From JAGQPD01 sp020426865 (GTDB taxonomy: Bacteria > Planctomycetota > Planctomycetia > Pirellulales > Pirellulaceae), in NCBI GenBank assembly GCA_041399065.1, contig JAWKTN010000006.1:310001-374000 (forward strand): 64,000 nucleotides of DNA. The letters run 5' to 3'. The translations under genes and the position numbers were made by a program. The notes below the pieces were generated by a model. It did not search any database. It worked only from the letters and a program-made list of their open reading frames with translations, and had not been told where the DNA came from. Positions within the stretch are counted from its first letter, which is position 1. Each line of letters starts with the position of its first letter. Of this stretch, positions 53,657-63,321 are shown one piece after another.

Positions 53657-54148
53657 TCAGCTGAGAATTGCGCCGGACTGCGGGTCAACGACAACGCCTT
53701 GGCACAGGCGTCCGAGCTGCTCGAGTACGATCAACAAACCGCCGGGGTCCATGATCTCGTCGTCATAGTCACCGTCGTCGCGGTAGGTCTGTTGCTCGAA
53801 ATGAAAGATATCGAGCCGTGCGTCGCAAGTCTTCAATTGTTCCAATTTGGAATTGTCGTCTTTGGAGGCAAGGGATCGGCGGAGATCGCGGGAGATCTCC
53901 GGGATTTGTTCCCGCACCTCCTCACCGGAAATGCATGACACATCCATGGCGGCGTAGTCCTCCGGCGAGACGACCGTCAGCGAATCGATACGTCCTTCTC
54001 CGTCGGCCTGAACGTTGGTGATCACGAACCGGTCGTTGAGCTTACCGAGCTCCGCCTGTAGTTCGGTCGCTCGCGGGCGACGTTGGTGGTCAAAAAAGAC
54101 AAAAAACGTTTCTCGCCACTGGTATTCTGGGTTTTCGAACAGTGACAT
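53657..54148 (-). CDS. Conserved hypothetical protein
   Basis: 163 residues from ATG 54148 with GGAG directly upstream (GTG 54154 also possible). Acidic; N-terminus SLFENPEYQWRETFFVFFDHQRRP looks like a small sensor or binding domain. It lies 109 bp upstream of efpL on the same strand. No family recognised beyond planctomycete conservation I infer from composition. Confidence 0.6.
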   Translation of the reverse strand: MSLFENPEYQWRETFFVFFDHQRRPRATELQAELGKLNDRFVITNVQADGEGRIDSLTVVSPEDYAAMDVSCISGEEVREQIPEISRDLRRSLASKDDNSKLEQLKTCDARLDIFHFEQQTYRDDGDYDDEIMDPGGLLIVLEQLGRLCQGVVVDPQSGAILS

Positions 54149-54265
54149 GGCCACTCCGAGAGAAAAAGACGAACACGGCTTACTCCACTCGGGCCGATTC
54201 TAGACGAATTCCACGGCCATTGGCAAGTGACGGACGCCAATTCGGGCCAGTCGGCGAATTTGCAG

Positions 54266-54499
54266 CTAACTCCAGTCGTCCTCGGCCGTCATGCCACCTT
54301 GCCAGGATTCCAGGGCCTGAATGATCTGGTCCCGCTCTTCACGCGTCGCCCAGACGGACTCGTCCTGCTCAAGGCGAACTTCATATTCCCCTTCACGCTC
54401 GCAATCTTCGTGGCCGCAGAAATGTGGTAGATCCGAAACCCACATGATCCGGTAGAGCGGTACGTGCTTGTCGTCAACCAAACAAAGGATCGATCGCAT
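54266..54499 (-). CDS. Small hypothetical protein with paired Cys/His
   Basis: 77 residues, AAGGGGGA upstream of ATG 54499. Contains PHFCGHEDCEREGEYEV, a possible zinc-binding Cys/His cluster, and an acidic C-terminus. Function unknown. Confidence 0.6.
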   Translation of the reverse strand: MRSILCLVDDKHVPLYRIMWVSDLPHFCGHEDCEREGEYEVRLEQDESVWATREERDQIIQALESWQGGMTAEDDWS

Positions 54500-54558
54500 C
54501 GTAACGGTCCCCCTTCCAAGAATCGTGTCAGAAACTTAATCAAAACTTCCCGCGGAAT

Positions 54559-55383
54559 CTAACCGCCTAGTTCCGTAGCACGCCGTGTTGCCGCTTCGAC
54601 GGCACCAATCACCGCGCCCCGCATTCCCATTCTCTCCAGTTCGGCGATTCCGGCAATAGTTGTCCCCGCCGGGCTCGCCACGCGGTCCTTCAATACCGCC
54701 GGATGCTCTCCTGTTTGGAGCACCATTTGTGCCGCTCCGGCCACGGTCTGAGCTGCTAGTTGCAATGCTACATCACGTGGCAACCCCATCCGAACGCCCC
54801 CGTCACTCAACGCCTCAATAAACTGATAGACAAACGCCGGGCCCGATCCACTCAACCCCGTCACCGCATCCAATTGTTTTTCGTCCAGCTCCACCACAAT
54901 TCCCACCGCTTCAAGCAGTGTTCGCACTTTATCTGCATCGTCGTTGGACACCCGCTCGCCCCGACTGATGGCGGCCGCACCGCAACCGACCAACGACGGT
55001 GTGTTGGGCATCACGCGGATGACGCGGCGGCTGTGGAGGAGTCTCGCTAGTTCGTCGATGCGCGTGCCAGCCACAATCGAAACGAACAATGTTCCCACGA
55101 CGTCGGCGGCGGTTAGTCCGGCCAAGGCGGTCGAAAGTTGTTGTGGTTTGACCGCAATGAACACGATATCGCTGTCACGGACCAATTGGACATTGTCCCG
55201 AACCGAATTCGCTCCCGTGACCAACGACTTTAGACCTTCCACCGCGGCAGCCACGGTGTCGGCGGCGCGAAGCTGGTCGCCTTCGACCAGGCCAGACCCA
55301 ACGAAGCCGCAGGCCAGGGCCCTCGCCATCTGGCCGGCGCCGATAAATCCGATCCGAATCGAAGCTAATTCCGCTGCTGTCAT
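54559..55383 (-). CDS. proC: Pyrroline-5-carboxylate reductase
   Basis: 274 residues. Final step of proline synthesis, NAD(P)H-dependent. N-terminal Rossmann motif IGFIGAGQMARAL, VFIAVKPQQL, RVMPNTPSLVGCGA, and the C-terminal dimerisation signature TGLSGSGPAFVYQFIEALSDGGVRMGLPRDVALQLAAQTV. Complete. Confidence 0.94.
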   Translation of the reverse strand: MTAAELASIRIGFIGAGQMARALACGFVGSGLVEGDQLRAADTVAAAVEGLKSLVTGANSVRDNVQLVRDSDIVFIAVKPQQLSTALAGLTAADVVGTLFVSIVAGTRIDELARLLHSRRVIRVMPNTPSLVGCGAAAISRGERVSNDDADKVRTLLEAVGIVVELDEKQLDAVTGLSGSGPAFVYQFIEALSDGGVRMGLPRDVALQLAAQTVAGAAQMVLQTGEHPAVLKDRVASPAGTTIAGIAELERMGMRGAVIGAVEAATRRATELGG

Positions 55384-55849
55384 GTCAAGTTTGTATCATG
55401 CTGGGACGAGTTTGGGCATCCCCACTTTGGTCCTATGGTTGGCATATGATGGCACCCGCACGCGACACCACCCCCTTGCCGGCGCATGCAGCTAGCACTG
55501 GCGGCCGACGTGGCTAGCACAATTTAGGGTAATCCACCTGATGCGTGAATACTATCCGGTGAACGATTTTCGGCAATGACGAATGTTCCCCGGTGATTCC
55601 CCGGTGCGGCTCGTCACAGGCCTCATTTCCCATCGATGTCGCATGTATGTATCGGCCCGATTTACGTGCTGTCTGGAAACGGATCGGGCGGTAAATGGCG
55701 ATTTGCCGATTTGCCGACCTTGATCATACTGACCTGGACGCCCATCCCGTCTTTTGAGATACTCCGCGCCACGCTTGACAGTGTCCGTCGAGGCCGTTGA
55801 TCGTCGTACTTGATATTTTGCGTTGGTCGTTCACGAAGGAGACAAAACC
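55384..55849. other. 466-bp intergenic region
   Basis: Between divergent proC and the exported-protein gene. It holds repeated GCTAGCAC octamers (55491-55518) and a possible -35 TTGACA (55775-55780) without a good -10. No gene seen. Confidence 0.5.
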
Positions 55850-56329
55850 GTGTCGCGCATCCTTCACCTTGGGGTGTTCGTTGTTCTCGGGACGTCGTTG
55901 TTGTTGAGTGATCGAATTGCCGTGGGTGCCGAAGAACCGGGATTCCTGTCACGGTTGAATCCGTTTGCTTCACCGGCCGCGAGCGACACAAAGCCACGTC
56001 CGTCGGACGAGGGGGGACTTCATTTTCCGAAGCTGCCTTCAGTGACAGAATTACTGCCTGAACGACCGCCGCGCACTGGTCCGACATTGGGCGAAAAAAT
56101 CAGCAAGGGGACGCATCGGATGTGGGACAAGACGAAGGCGACGTTTACTCCCAGCCGGTCGGCCGCGCCAAGCTCGTCATCCAGTTTCTTCCATCTTCCG
56201 ACGTGGGGGAAGAAACAGAGCAAATCGACCAGGTCCAAAGCAACGTTTCTTTCCAGCTGGCGCGGCACGAAAAAGCAACCGAGAAAGATCGAAACCGTCA
56301 ACGACTTTCTCAGTCAGGAAATGCCGTAG
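55850..56329 (+). CDS. Small exported basic protein
   Basis: 159 residues from GTG 55850 with AAGGAG 8 bases upstream. Signal peptide (LGVFVVLGTSLLLSDRIAVGAEE); mature part Pro/Ser/Lys-rich with a basic end (KKQSKSTRSKATFLSSWRGTKKQPRK). No fold or enzyme motif. Likely secreted or envelope-located. Confidence 0.65.
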   Translation: MSRILHLGVFVVLGTSLLLSDRIAVGAEEPGFLSRLNPFASPAASDTKPRPSDEGGLHFPKLPSVTELLPERPPRTGPTLGEKISKGTHRMWDKTKATFTPSRSAAPSSSSSFFHLPTWGKKQSKSTRSKATFLSSWRGTKKQPRKIETVNDFLSQEMP

Positions 56330-56378
56330 CGGATTCGTACGGGTTGGCCTTCGGTCGCACGATCGACGGTATCGCCAC

Positions 56379-56401
56379 AATACCTTGTGGTTCGAGGTAT
56401 T
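56379..56401 (+). repeat. Dispersed hairpin repeat, copy 4
   Basis: Arms AATACCT / AGGTATT around TGTGGTTCG; the only copy with a perfect 7-bp stem, located 75 bp upstream of selB. Confidence 0.8.
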
Positions 56402-56476
56402 GGCAGGATAGCGGCCGATCGGGGACCTAATCGCCGGCACCTACTCTTTCGCGGTTCTCTCGCTACAATCAAGGTC

Positions 56477-58408
56477 ATGATAACTGACTTGATCTTGGGA
56501 ACGGCGGGGCACATTGACCACGGTAAGACGGCGCTGATTGGCGCGCTCACCGGTGTGAATACCGATCGGTTGCCGGAGGAAAAACGCCGAGGCATCACGA
56601 TTGAGCTTGGGTTCGCCCAACTGCAGCTCGGACCTTACCACCTGGGAATCGTCGATGTCCCTGGCCATGAACGCTTCGTGCGAAATATGTTGGCCGGGGC
56701 CACCGGAATGGATTTGGCGATGCTGGTGGTCGCGGCCGATGACTCGGTCAAGCCGCAGACCCGAGAACACCTGGAGGTGTTGCGGTTGTTGGATATCGCC
56801 GCGGGCGTCGTGGTGATTACCAAATGTGATCTCGTCGATCCCGAATGGATTGGTTTGGTGGAGAGTGAGATCGACGAAGTCACGGAGGGGACGGTCTTTG
56901 CCGATGCGGTGAAGGTCCGGACGAGCACGGTGACAGGAGCGGGAATCGACGAGCTGAAGGATGCCTTGTTGTTGGCTGCCAAGAGGGCCGCGCTGGCAGT
57001 CCCCAGCACTCGGCTGACCGCCCCCTTTCGCATGGCTGTGGATCGCAGTTTCACCATTGCCGGTCATGGAACGGTTGTCACCGGAAGTGTTTCCAGTGGT
57101 ACGGTTCGCGTGGGGGACGAGCTGGCATTGCAGCCGGACGAGATCACGGTCCGCGTGCGGGGAGTGCAATGCCACGACCGGTCGGCCGAACAGGCGCATC
57201 GTGGTCAGCGAACCGCAATCAATCTGGCTGGCGTCCATCACGAACAGATTCAGTGCGGTCACGAGTTGGCCGCACTGGGGCATTTGCATCCTAGTCGTTT
57301 GTTAACGGTGTTTGTAGAAATCTCTCCCGATTCACCGCGGCCGCTGAAGCACCGGCAGCGAATTCGACTGCATGTGGGGACAGCGGAGCGGCTGGCGTCG
57401 GTAGCGCTGATGGGTTGTGAAACGATCACGCCGGGCCAGTCGGGGTGGGCACAGATGTTTCTCAGTCAACCGGTGGCTGTGGTTTGGAACCAGCCCTTTG
57501 TCGTTCGGAGTGAATCGCCGGTGCACACGATGGGAGGAGGCCGGGTGATGGTCCCGACGTCGAAGAAGTTGCGTCGGCCTCCAGCAGAAATTCTCTGTTT
57601 GCTTGACGATCTACGATCGCCGGACATGGCGGCACGCGCCACCGCGGCCGTCTTCTTCGATAGCAAGCAACCGTGGCAGCCGAGCGATCTGTTTCGTGCG
57701 GCCGGTATCGACGATCCGGGACCATTGGCAAGTCGGCTGGTGGCCGAGCGTCGATTGATCGAAGTGGCCGTATCACATTCGCGCAAACAAATCGTACATC
57801 CGATGCAATTGGACGAGATCGCCACCAGTGTGACGCGTTTCTTGCAACGGGTTCATCGGCGCGAGCCGTTGTTGCCGTTCGTGCCACGGGCGCGAGTCGT
57901 CAGTCACCTGGAGTACATCGGAGATCCTGCGCTGATTGATGCCACGCTGCAACGGATGGCCAAGTCCGGCGCGGCACGTGTGACACCAATGGGGCTGGCC
58001 ACACCGGACCATGGTCCGCAATTGACGAAAAACGAGCAGCGGCAATACGATGACTTGATTCAGTTGTTCGCGGCACAGGGATTTCAGCCGCCGACCGTCG
58101 GGGAGTGTCGGCAACAGGCCGCTCGGGCGGCCGATTCCGTGAAAAAACTGATCGAGCTGGCGGCGATGCAAGGGGAGCTGGTCAAAATCAATTCGGACAT
58201 CTATCTTCATCAAACCAGTTTTACGCGGTTATTGGCCGTGCTTCGCGCTGAATTGACCGACGGTAAGGGACTGACCGTTAGCCAGCTGCGCGAGTTGCTC
58301 GATACGTCGCGTAAATATGCGGTGCCAATTTGCGAATATCTCGACCGCGAGGGCTACACCCAGCGGCAGGGAGATGTGCGAGTCCGAGGAACGAAGGAGA
58401 TTGCTTAA
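56477..58408 (+). CDS. selB: Selenocysteine-specific elongation factor SelB
   Basis: 643 residues from ATG 56477 (MITDLILGTAGHIDHGKTALIGAL). GTPase motifs G1 GHIDHGKT, RGITIELGF (switch I), DVPGH and TKCD, then translation-factor beta domains, and C-terminal winged-helix repeats (from about residue 400) that bind the SECIS hairpin. It delivers Sec-tRNA to UGA codons. The stop is two bases from the selA start, so they form one operon. Confidence 0.95.
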   Translation: MITDLILGTAGHIDHGKTALIGALTGVNTDRLPEEKRRGITIELGFAQLQLGPYHLGIVDVPGHERFVRNMLAGATGMDLAMLVVAADDSVKPQTREHLEVLRLLDIAAGVVVITKCDLVDPEWIGLVESEIDEVTEGTVFADAVKVRTSTVTGAGIDELKDALLLAAKRAALAVPSTRLTAPFRMAVDRSFTIAGHGTVVTGSVSSGTVRVGDELALQPDEITVRVRGVQCHDRSAEQAHRGQRTAINLAGVHHEQIQCGHELAALGHLHPSRLLTVFVEISPDSPRPLKHRQRIRLHVGTAERLASVALMGCETITPGQSGWAQMFLSQPVAVVWNQPFVVRSESPVHTMGGGRVMVPTSKKLRRPPAEILCLLDDLRSPDMAARATAAVFFDSKQPWQPSDLFRAAGIDDPGPLASRLVAERRLIEVAVSHSRKQIVHPMQLDEIATSVTRFLQRVHRREPLLPFVPRARVVSHLEYIGDPALIDATLQRMAKSGAARVTPMGLATPDHGPQLTKNEQRQYDDLIQLFAAQGFQPPTVGECRQQAARAADSVKKLIELAAMQGELVKINSDIYLHQTSFTRLLAVLRAELTDGKGLTVSQLRELLDTSRKYAVPICEYLDREGYTQRQGDVRVRGTKEIA

Positions 58409-58410
58409 CG

Positions 58411-59811
58411 ATGCCCAACAACCTGTTTCGAAATATTCCATCGGTGAATGAATTGTTGGAAAGCCCCCCCTTGCGATCGCTGGTGGACAAGGTCAGCCAC
58501 AATGTTGTGGTTGCCGAGGTCCGCACATTCCTGGACCGCATGCGCGCCGATATTCAGACCGCAACGAAAGACATTCACGTGCCATCGGCGGGCGAATTGG
58601 CTGAGCGCATCGCAGGGTGGATTGTTACGGAACAGCAGCCACGGCTGCGTCCGGTGATCAATGCCACGGGGATTATCCTGCACACGGGACTCGGTCGCGC
58701 TCCGTTGGCTCAAGCTGCGATCGATGAGATGGCCGTCGTCGCTGGAGGGTACGCGACCGTTGAAGTTGATCCCGATAGTGGGCAGCGGTCGCAACGCGTT
58801 CGGACCGTCGAAAAGCTACTGACGGAATTGACCGGTGCCGAAGCTGCCACGGTGGTGAATAACAATGCCGGTGCCACAATGTTGGCATTGGCTGCGCTGG
58901 CTCAGGGACGCGAAGTTGTTGTCTCCCGCGGGCAGTTGATTGAAATCGGCGGTAGCTATCGCCTGCCCGAGGTGATGGAGACAAGCGGTGCGAAACTGCG
59001 GGAAGTCGGCACGACGAATAAGACTCGCATCGGTGACTTCGATTCGGCGTGTCATGAACAAACAGGGGCGCTGTTGCGGGTGCACACCAGCAATTATCAG
59101 GTGGTTGGTTTTACCGAATCGCCATCGCTAGAGGAACTCGTCGCCTTGGGCCGTCGGCGTGGCGTGCCTGTGATCGACGATATTGGCTCCGGTGCGCTGA
59201 TCGATTTCGCCAAGTACGGACTGGCCGGCGAACCGGTCGCCAGCGATTCGATCGCCGCGGGCGCCGATGTGGTGTTGTTTAGCGGTGATAAGCTGTTGGG
59301 GGGCCCGCAGTGCGGTATCGCTGTCGGACGACGGGAGGTGATTGAAAAGCTGTTGGCGCATCCGTTGATGCGCGCCCTTCGCGTGGACAAAGTAACCTTG
59401 GCCGCCTTGGCGGCGACCTTGCGATTGTGGCGAGATCCGCTTACCGCAGAACTCCACGTGCCACTACTTACCTTGGTCGCGACCTCCGTAGAAAACCTGA
59501 AGAACCGTGCCGAACGACTTGTACCCCAACTGGCGGCCTGTTCGGTGGTGGGGACTGCGGAAGTGGTCGAAGGGTCGACGTATTTGGGAGGCGGTGCCGT
59601 CCCGGGTCAGTTATTGCCGACGTGGTGCGTCGCCCTGACTCCAGCCAAGGAATCGGTTGATCGTCTGGCTGAGCTCCTGCGACGTCAGACACCTTCCGTC
59701 TTCGGTCGCGTCCATCAAAACCGGCTGCTGTTGGATCTTCGAAGCGTGCTGCCGTCGCAGGACGCCCTGCTGGCGGAAACCACGTCACGCTGCCAGTGGG
59801 AACACGCCTAA
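58411..59811 (+). CDS. selA: L-seryl-tRNA(Sec) selenium transferase
   Basis: 466 residues from ATG 58411. PLP enzyme that turns seryl-tRNA-Sec into selenocysteinyl-tRNA-Sec with selenophosphate. Motifs: VINATGIILHTGLGRAPL, EVVVSRGQLIEIGGSYRLP, VPVIDDIGSGAL and the PLP lysine in LFSGDKLLGGPQ. GAAGGAG lies within the selB 3' end at suitable spacing. A longer frame into selB was rejected. Confidence 0.96.
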   Translation: MPNNLFRNIPSVNELLESPPLRSLVDKVSHNVVVAEVRTFLDRMRADIQTATKDIHVPSAGELAERIAGWIVTEQQPRLRPVINATGIILHTGLGRAPLAQAAIDEMAVVAGGYATVEVDPDSGQRSQRVRTVEKLLTELTGAEAATVVNNNAGATMLALAALAQGREVVVSRGQLIEIGGSYRLPEVMETSGAKLREVGTTNKTRIGDFDSACHEQTGALLRVHTSNYQVVGFTESPSLEELVALGRRRGVPVIDDIGSGALIDFAKYGLAGEPVASDSIAAGADVVLFSGDKLLGGPQCGIAVGRREVIEKLLAHPLMRALRVDKVTLAALAATLRLWRDPLTAELHVPLLTLVATSVENLKNRAERLVPQLAACSVVGTAEVVEGSTYLGGGAVPGQLLPTWCVALTPAKESVDRLAELLRRQTPSVFGRVHQNRLLLDLRSVLPSQDALLAETTSRCQWEHA

Positions 59812-59853
59812 CAACATCGTTCCTGCATGGCTCCTTCTCAAATCGCCCAAAAA

Positions 59854-59868
59854 CCTGCATAATGCAGG
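59854..59868. promoter_or_regulatory. 15-bp palindrome in the guaB promoter region
   Basis: CCTGCAT-A-ATGCAGG, perfectly symmetrical, 30 bp before the guaB start and overlapping a possible -10 hexamer CATAAT. Possible operator. Confidence 0.45.
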
Positions 59869-59898
59869 GCCGGCCTTTATTCAGCGAAGCAAATTACG

Positions 59899-61383
59899 AT
59901 GGATAATATGACTCAGCGCATGGCAATCACGTTCGACGATGTTCTGCTCGTACCCCGTTACAGCGAATTCGTTCCTTCCGACGTCGAAGTCTCTTCGCAA
60001 CTGACGAAACGTATCCGTTTGAACATACCAATGCTTAGCGCGCCGATGGACACCGTTACCGAAAGTGCCATGGCGATCGCGCTAGCACAGCAAGGTGGCT
60101 TGGGGGTGATCCACAAGAATATGTCGGTCGAGCGTCAAACGGAGGAGGTCGACAAAGTCAAACGCAGTGCCAACGGGATCATTTCCGATCCGGTGACGCT
60201 GCCACCGCATGCCACCGTCGCCGAAGCTCGGTCAGTCATGGAAAAGCACAATGTTTCCGGGGTGCCGATCACCCGCCCCGACGGCAAGCTGGAAGGGATC
60301 CTCACCCGCCGCGATCTTCGCTTTCTCGAATCCAATGATCTGCCGGTCTCCGACGTGATGACCAAAGGAGAATTGGTAACGGCTACGGGAAATGTAACGC
60401 TTGAGCAAGCTGAGAAGATTTTAACGGCTAAAAAGGTGGAGAAACTTTTACTGGTTGACGAAAAATACAAACTGACCGGGCTCATCACGATCAAAGACAT
60501 CGACATGATGAAGCGGTTCCCCAATGCTTGTAAGGACAAGCAGGGGCGGTTGCGAGTGGGAGCAGCCGTTGGTGTGATGGATTTCGACCGTTGTGCCAGC
60601 TTGATCGGCAACGACGTCGACATCCTGGTCGTTGACAGTGCCCACGGTCATTCGGCCAATGTCATTGAGTCGGTAAGGGAAATCAAGAAGCGATGGGACA
60701 TTGATGTCATTGCTGGCAACGTAGCCACGTTTGAAGGCTGCCGCGACCTGATCGACGCAGGCGCGGACGCCGTGAAGGTGGGGATTGGTCCCGGATCGAT
60801 CTGCACGACGCGGGTGGTTTCGGGAGTGGGAGTGCCGCAAGTGACGGCGATCCAGGACGCGGCGCGAGCAGCCGAAGAGAGCGGAACGCCGATTATCGCC
60901 GATGGCGGCATTCGTTACTCCGGTGACATCACCAAGGCGATTGCCGCGGGAGCCAACGTCGTCATGATCGGTGGGATCTTCGCGGGGTTAGCGGAGAGCC
61001 CAGGGGAACAGATCTTGTACCAAGGTCGGGCGTTCAAGGCCTATCGAGGTATGGGGTCCTTGGGAGCCATGGTAAAGGGGTCGAGCGAACGCTACCGGCA
61101 AGGTAGTGTGGGACGCGAGACAGGGAAGTTAGTACCCGAAGGGGTGGAGGGGCGAGTGCCGTTCAAGGGGCCCTTGGGTCCGTTTGTCTATCAATTGGTT
61201 GGTGGACTGCGGGCGGGCATGGGCTATTGCGGTACGCGGACCATCGAAGAGTTGCGTAAGGAAGCGCAATTCATTCAGGTATCGCCAGCCAGCGCCAGAG
61301 AGAGTCATCCGCATGATATTGCCATCACGCAAGAATCTCCGAATTACAGCCCAGAGTATCCGGGCAGCTCATCTGATTTTTAG
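59899..61383 (+). CDS. guaB: Inosine-5'-monophosphate dehydrogenase
   Basis: 494 residues. NAD-dependent conversion of IMP to XMP, first committed step to GMP. TIM barrel interrupted by two CBS domains (about residues 90-205; DPVTLPPHATVAEARSVM, SDVMTKGELVTATGNVTLEQAE). Catalytic Cys in GIGPGSICTTRVVSG, flap with YRGMGSLGAM, and the Arg/Tyr region of KGSSERYRQGS. Supplies guaA (45901), although the two genes are 12 kb apart. Confidence 0.96.
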   Translation: MDNMTQRMAITFDDVLLVPRYSEFVPSDVEVSSQLTKRIRLNIPMLSAPMDTVTESAMAIALAQQGGLGVIHKNMSVERQTEEVDKVKRSANGIISDPVTLPPHATVAEARSVMEKHNVSGVPITRPDGKLEGILTRRDLRFLESNDLPVSDVMTKGELVTATGNVTLEQAEKILTAKKVEKLLLVDEKYKLTGLITIKDIDMMKRFPNACKDKQGRLRVGAAVGVMDFDRCASLIGNDVDILVVDSAHGHSANVIESVREIKKRWDIDVIAGNVATFEGCRDLIDAGADAVKVGIGPGSICTTRVVSGVGVPQVTAIQDAARAAEESGTPIIADGGIRYSGDITKAIAAGANVVMIGGIFAGLAESPGEQILYQGRAFKAYRGMGSLGAMVKGSSERYRQGSVGRETGKLVPEGVEGRVPFKGPLGPFVYQLVGGLRAGMGYCGTRTIEELRKEAQFIQVSPASARESHPHDIAITQESPNYSPEYPGSSSDF

Positions 61384-61384
61384 G

Positions 61385-63049
61385 GTGCGGCTGGACTGCC
61401 GGCGTCACCTCTACGACTTCATCTTTCTCGCCACATGCGTTGTTTGCTTTATGGCAACCGCGATGGTTGTGCCCGTGAGGGGTGCCGAATCGGGTTGGCA
61501 GGTCGATCGAAGTCGGAGTTCGTCGGCGAGTGACAATGGTGTGCATTCCACGGTGCCAACGAGTGCGACTCGGTCGACGAAACTGTCCTGGCGGTCCCCA
61601 TCTGCGGCGAACAATACGGTTCAACAGCCAGTCGCACAGCCGCTGAAGAAAGCAGTTTCACAACCGTCGCTGCGTTCTGTCACACAGCGGCCGGTGGCCC
61701 CCGCGCCGTCGTTAGAGCTGCAAGCGCCGCAAGTTGCCCCGCCGGCAAGTGCCAATGGCGAGCACATCAGGCCGGTGGTTTACGTCGTCCCGTCGCCGAC
61801 CGGGGCTGCGCCAATGATTCAGATCTCGCCACCCAATCGTTCCGTCTACGCCGCCGAACAGGCCGCTTCGCTGGTGCGAACGACTCAGTTTGACGGCACC
61901 GAGAACATCCCCGACGACATTTTCGGTGGCCGCACCGACGAACCCGCGGCGAATCCATATGCAGGGAGCCTGGACCCGAGTGGTTTGGATTCCGGCAGCG
62001 TTGACGCGGAAACCCGATCGGAACGAGACTTCGATCCGGCGCCTCCACTAGACCAACCTGCTCCGATCGATTCGGAAGGCGACCCGTTGCAGAAACTGGA
62101 TACGATGCCCCGCTTGGAGGAAGCCGAGCCAAGTGAACGGTATCAGCAAGAGGCGGCCCCCGAGCTACGAGGGTTCGACTTTGATCGAAATGATGCGGCC
62201 GATGCCGATGATTCGGCGGTGCCGGACAGTGGAAAGGACATTTACGACCGGCCATTGTCGCCATCTGCGGATATTGATCGCGGCAACGACGATCAGCCGG
62301 GTGACGATGAGCCGGGTGACGATAACGAGGATTGCGATCGTACGTACAACAAACGGAACTGCTGTAAAGAATCGGAGGATTGTGCGGAGCAGTTGGAAAA
62401 GCAGGTCAACAACCGATTAGCCAACATCAAGTTGGATGTATCACCGCGATTTGCCACCGAGGAGCCCGACCTGACAAAGGCGGACAAGAGCCGTGCGGAA
62501 ACGATGGATAAGGCGGGGTACCGCGCGTGGACAGACCGGATGGGCCAGGTCATTGCCAATGGTCGCATGGAAAACCTGTCGTATGGTCGCGTGATCATTT
62601 CCAAGGACGATGGTTCGACGACGTCATTACCGTACATGGACTTGAGCGATGATGATCTCTGTTTCGTCAACGCCTGGTGGGGTTTGCCGCCGTTGTGTCG
62701 GCCACGAGGCGATAACGTCGCGAGAAGTTGGACGCCACTGACGTTTACTTGGAAAGCTACCGCATTGTGTCACAAGCCACTGTATTTCGAAGACGTCAAT
62801 CTGGAACGTTACGGGCATTCGGCTGGCCCGATTGCCCAGCCGTTTGTTTCCGGTGCACACTTCTTCGCCAGTATCGCGCTGTTCCCCTACAATTCGACTT
62901 TGCATCCACCGAATGAATGCATCTATACGCTGGGCCTATATCGACCCGGCAGCTGTGCCCCGTGGCTCGTCCATGCCTTTCCCTTGAGCGACACGGCAGC
63001 TTTGGCGGAAGGGGGCAACATCGCTGCGCTGATTGGCATCTTGCCCTAA
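61385..63049 (+). CDS. Large exported Pro/Asp-rich protein
   Basis: About 554 residues. GTG 61385 directly after the guaB stop gives a signal peptide (RRHLYDFIFLATCVVCFMATAMVVPVRGAES); ATG 61313 would overlap guaB by 71 bp and is the alternative. Residues to ~330 are low-complexity Pro/Gln/Asp/Glu-rich. The C-terminal part is globular with conserved-looking Cys (RNCCKESEDCAEQ, LPPLCRPRG, LYRPGSCAPW) and aromatic residues; similar planctomycete proteins exist but lack assigned functions. Terminator follows. Confidence 0.65.
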   Translation: MRLDCRRHLYDFIFLATCVVCFMATAMVVPVRGAESGWQVDRSRSSSASDNGVHSTVPTSATRSTKLSWRSPSAANNTVQQPVAQPLKKAVSQPSLRSVTQRPVAPAPSLELQAPQVAPPASANGEHIRPVVYVVPSPTGAAPMIQISPPNRSVYAAEQAASLVRTTQFDGTENIPDDIFGGRTDEPAANPYAGSLDPSGLDSGSVDAETRSERDFDPAPPLDQPAPIDSEGDPLQKLDTMPRLEEAEPSERYQQEAAPELRGFDFDRNDAADADDSAVPDSGKDIYDRPLSPSADIDRGNDDQPGDDEPGDDNEDCDRTYNKRNCCKESEDCAEQLEKQVNNRLANIKLDVSPRFATEEPDLTKADKSRAETMDKAGYRAWTDRMGQVIANGRMENLSYGRVIISKDDGSTTSLPYMDLSDDDLCFVNAWWGLPPLCRPRGDNVARSWTPLTFTWKATALCHKPLYFEDVNLERYGHSAGPIAQPFVSGAHFFASIALFPYNSTLHPPNECIYTLGLYRPGSCAPWLVHAFPLSDTAALAEGGNIAALIGILP

Positions 63050-63083
63050 TCGAGACAACTCTTTGGGAGCGATTGGTAAAGAC

Positions 63084-63109
63084 GGGCGGGGACCGTAAGG
63101 TTCCCGCCC
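63084..63109 (+). terminator. Terminator-like hairpin after the exported-protein gene
   Basis: GGGCGGGGACC / GGTTCCCGCCC stem with GTAA loop (one G-T pair), followed by a T-rich but interrupted tail. Confidence 0.65.
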
Positions 63110-63321
63110 TTGTCTGTTAATCAATCAAGCATCGTCGTTTCTACTCTTCGCTCGAAATGACCCTTTGTCCGACCCTTTGTCCCAACTTTCGGAGGTCGCT
63201 GCGGATTTGCGGTGCTCTTGCCTGAGGTCTATAATGGAGGTCGATGGACAGCAACGCGACACGAATTGCGCTACAATAGGCGGGTTCGCGGATTTGAGCT
63301 GACTGGACAGTCTTCGAACAA

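Noticed and set aside
55775..55780. TTGACA as the -35 box of the exported-protein gene
   Set aside because: No acceptable -10 hexamer at 16-18 bp; only a resemblance.
56441..57289. 282-residue minus-strand frame in selB
   Set aside because: Shadow of selB.
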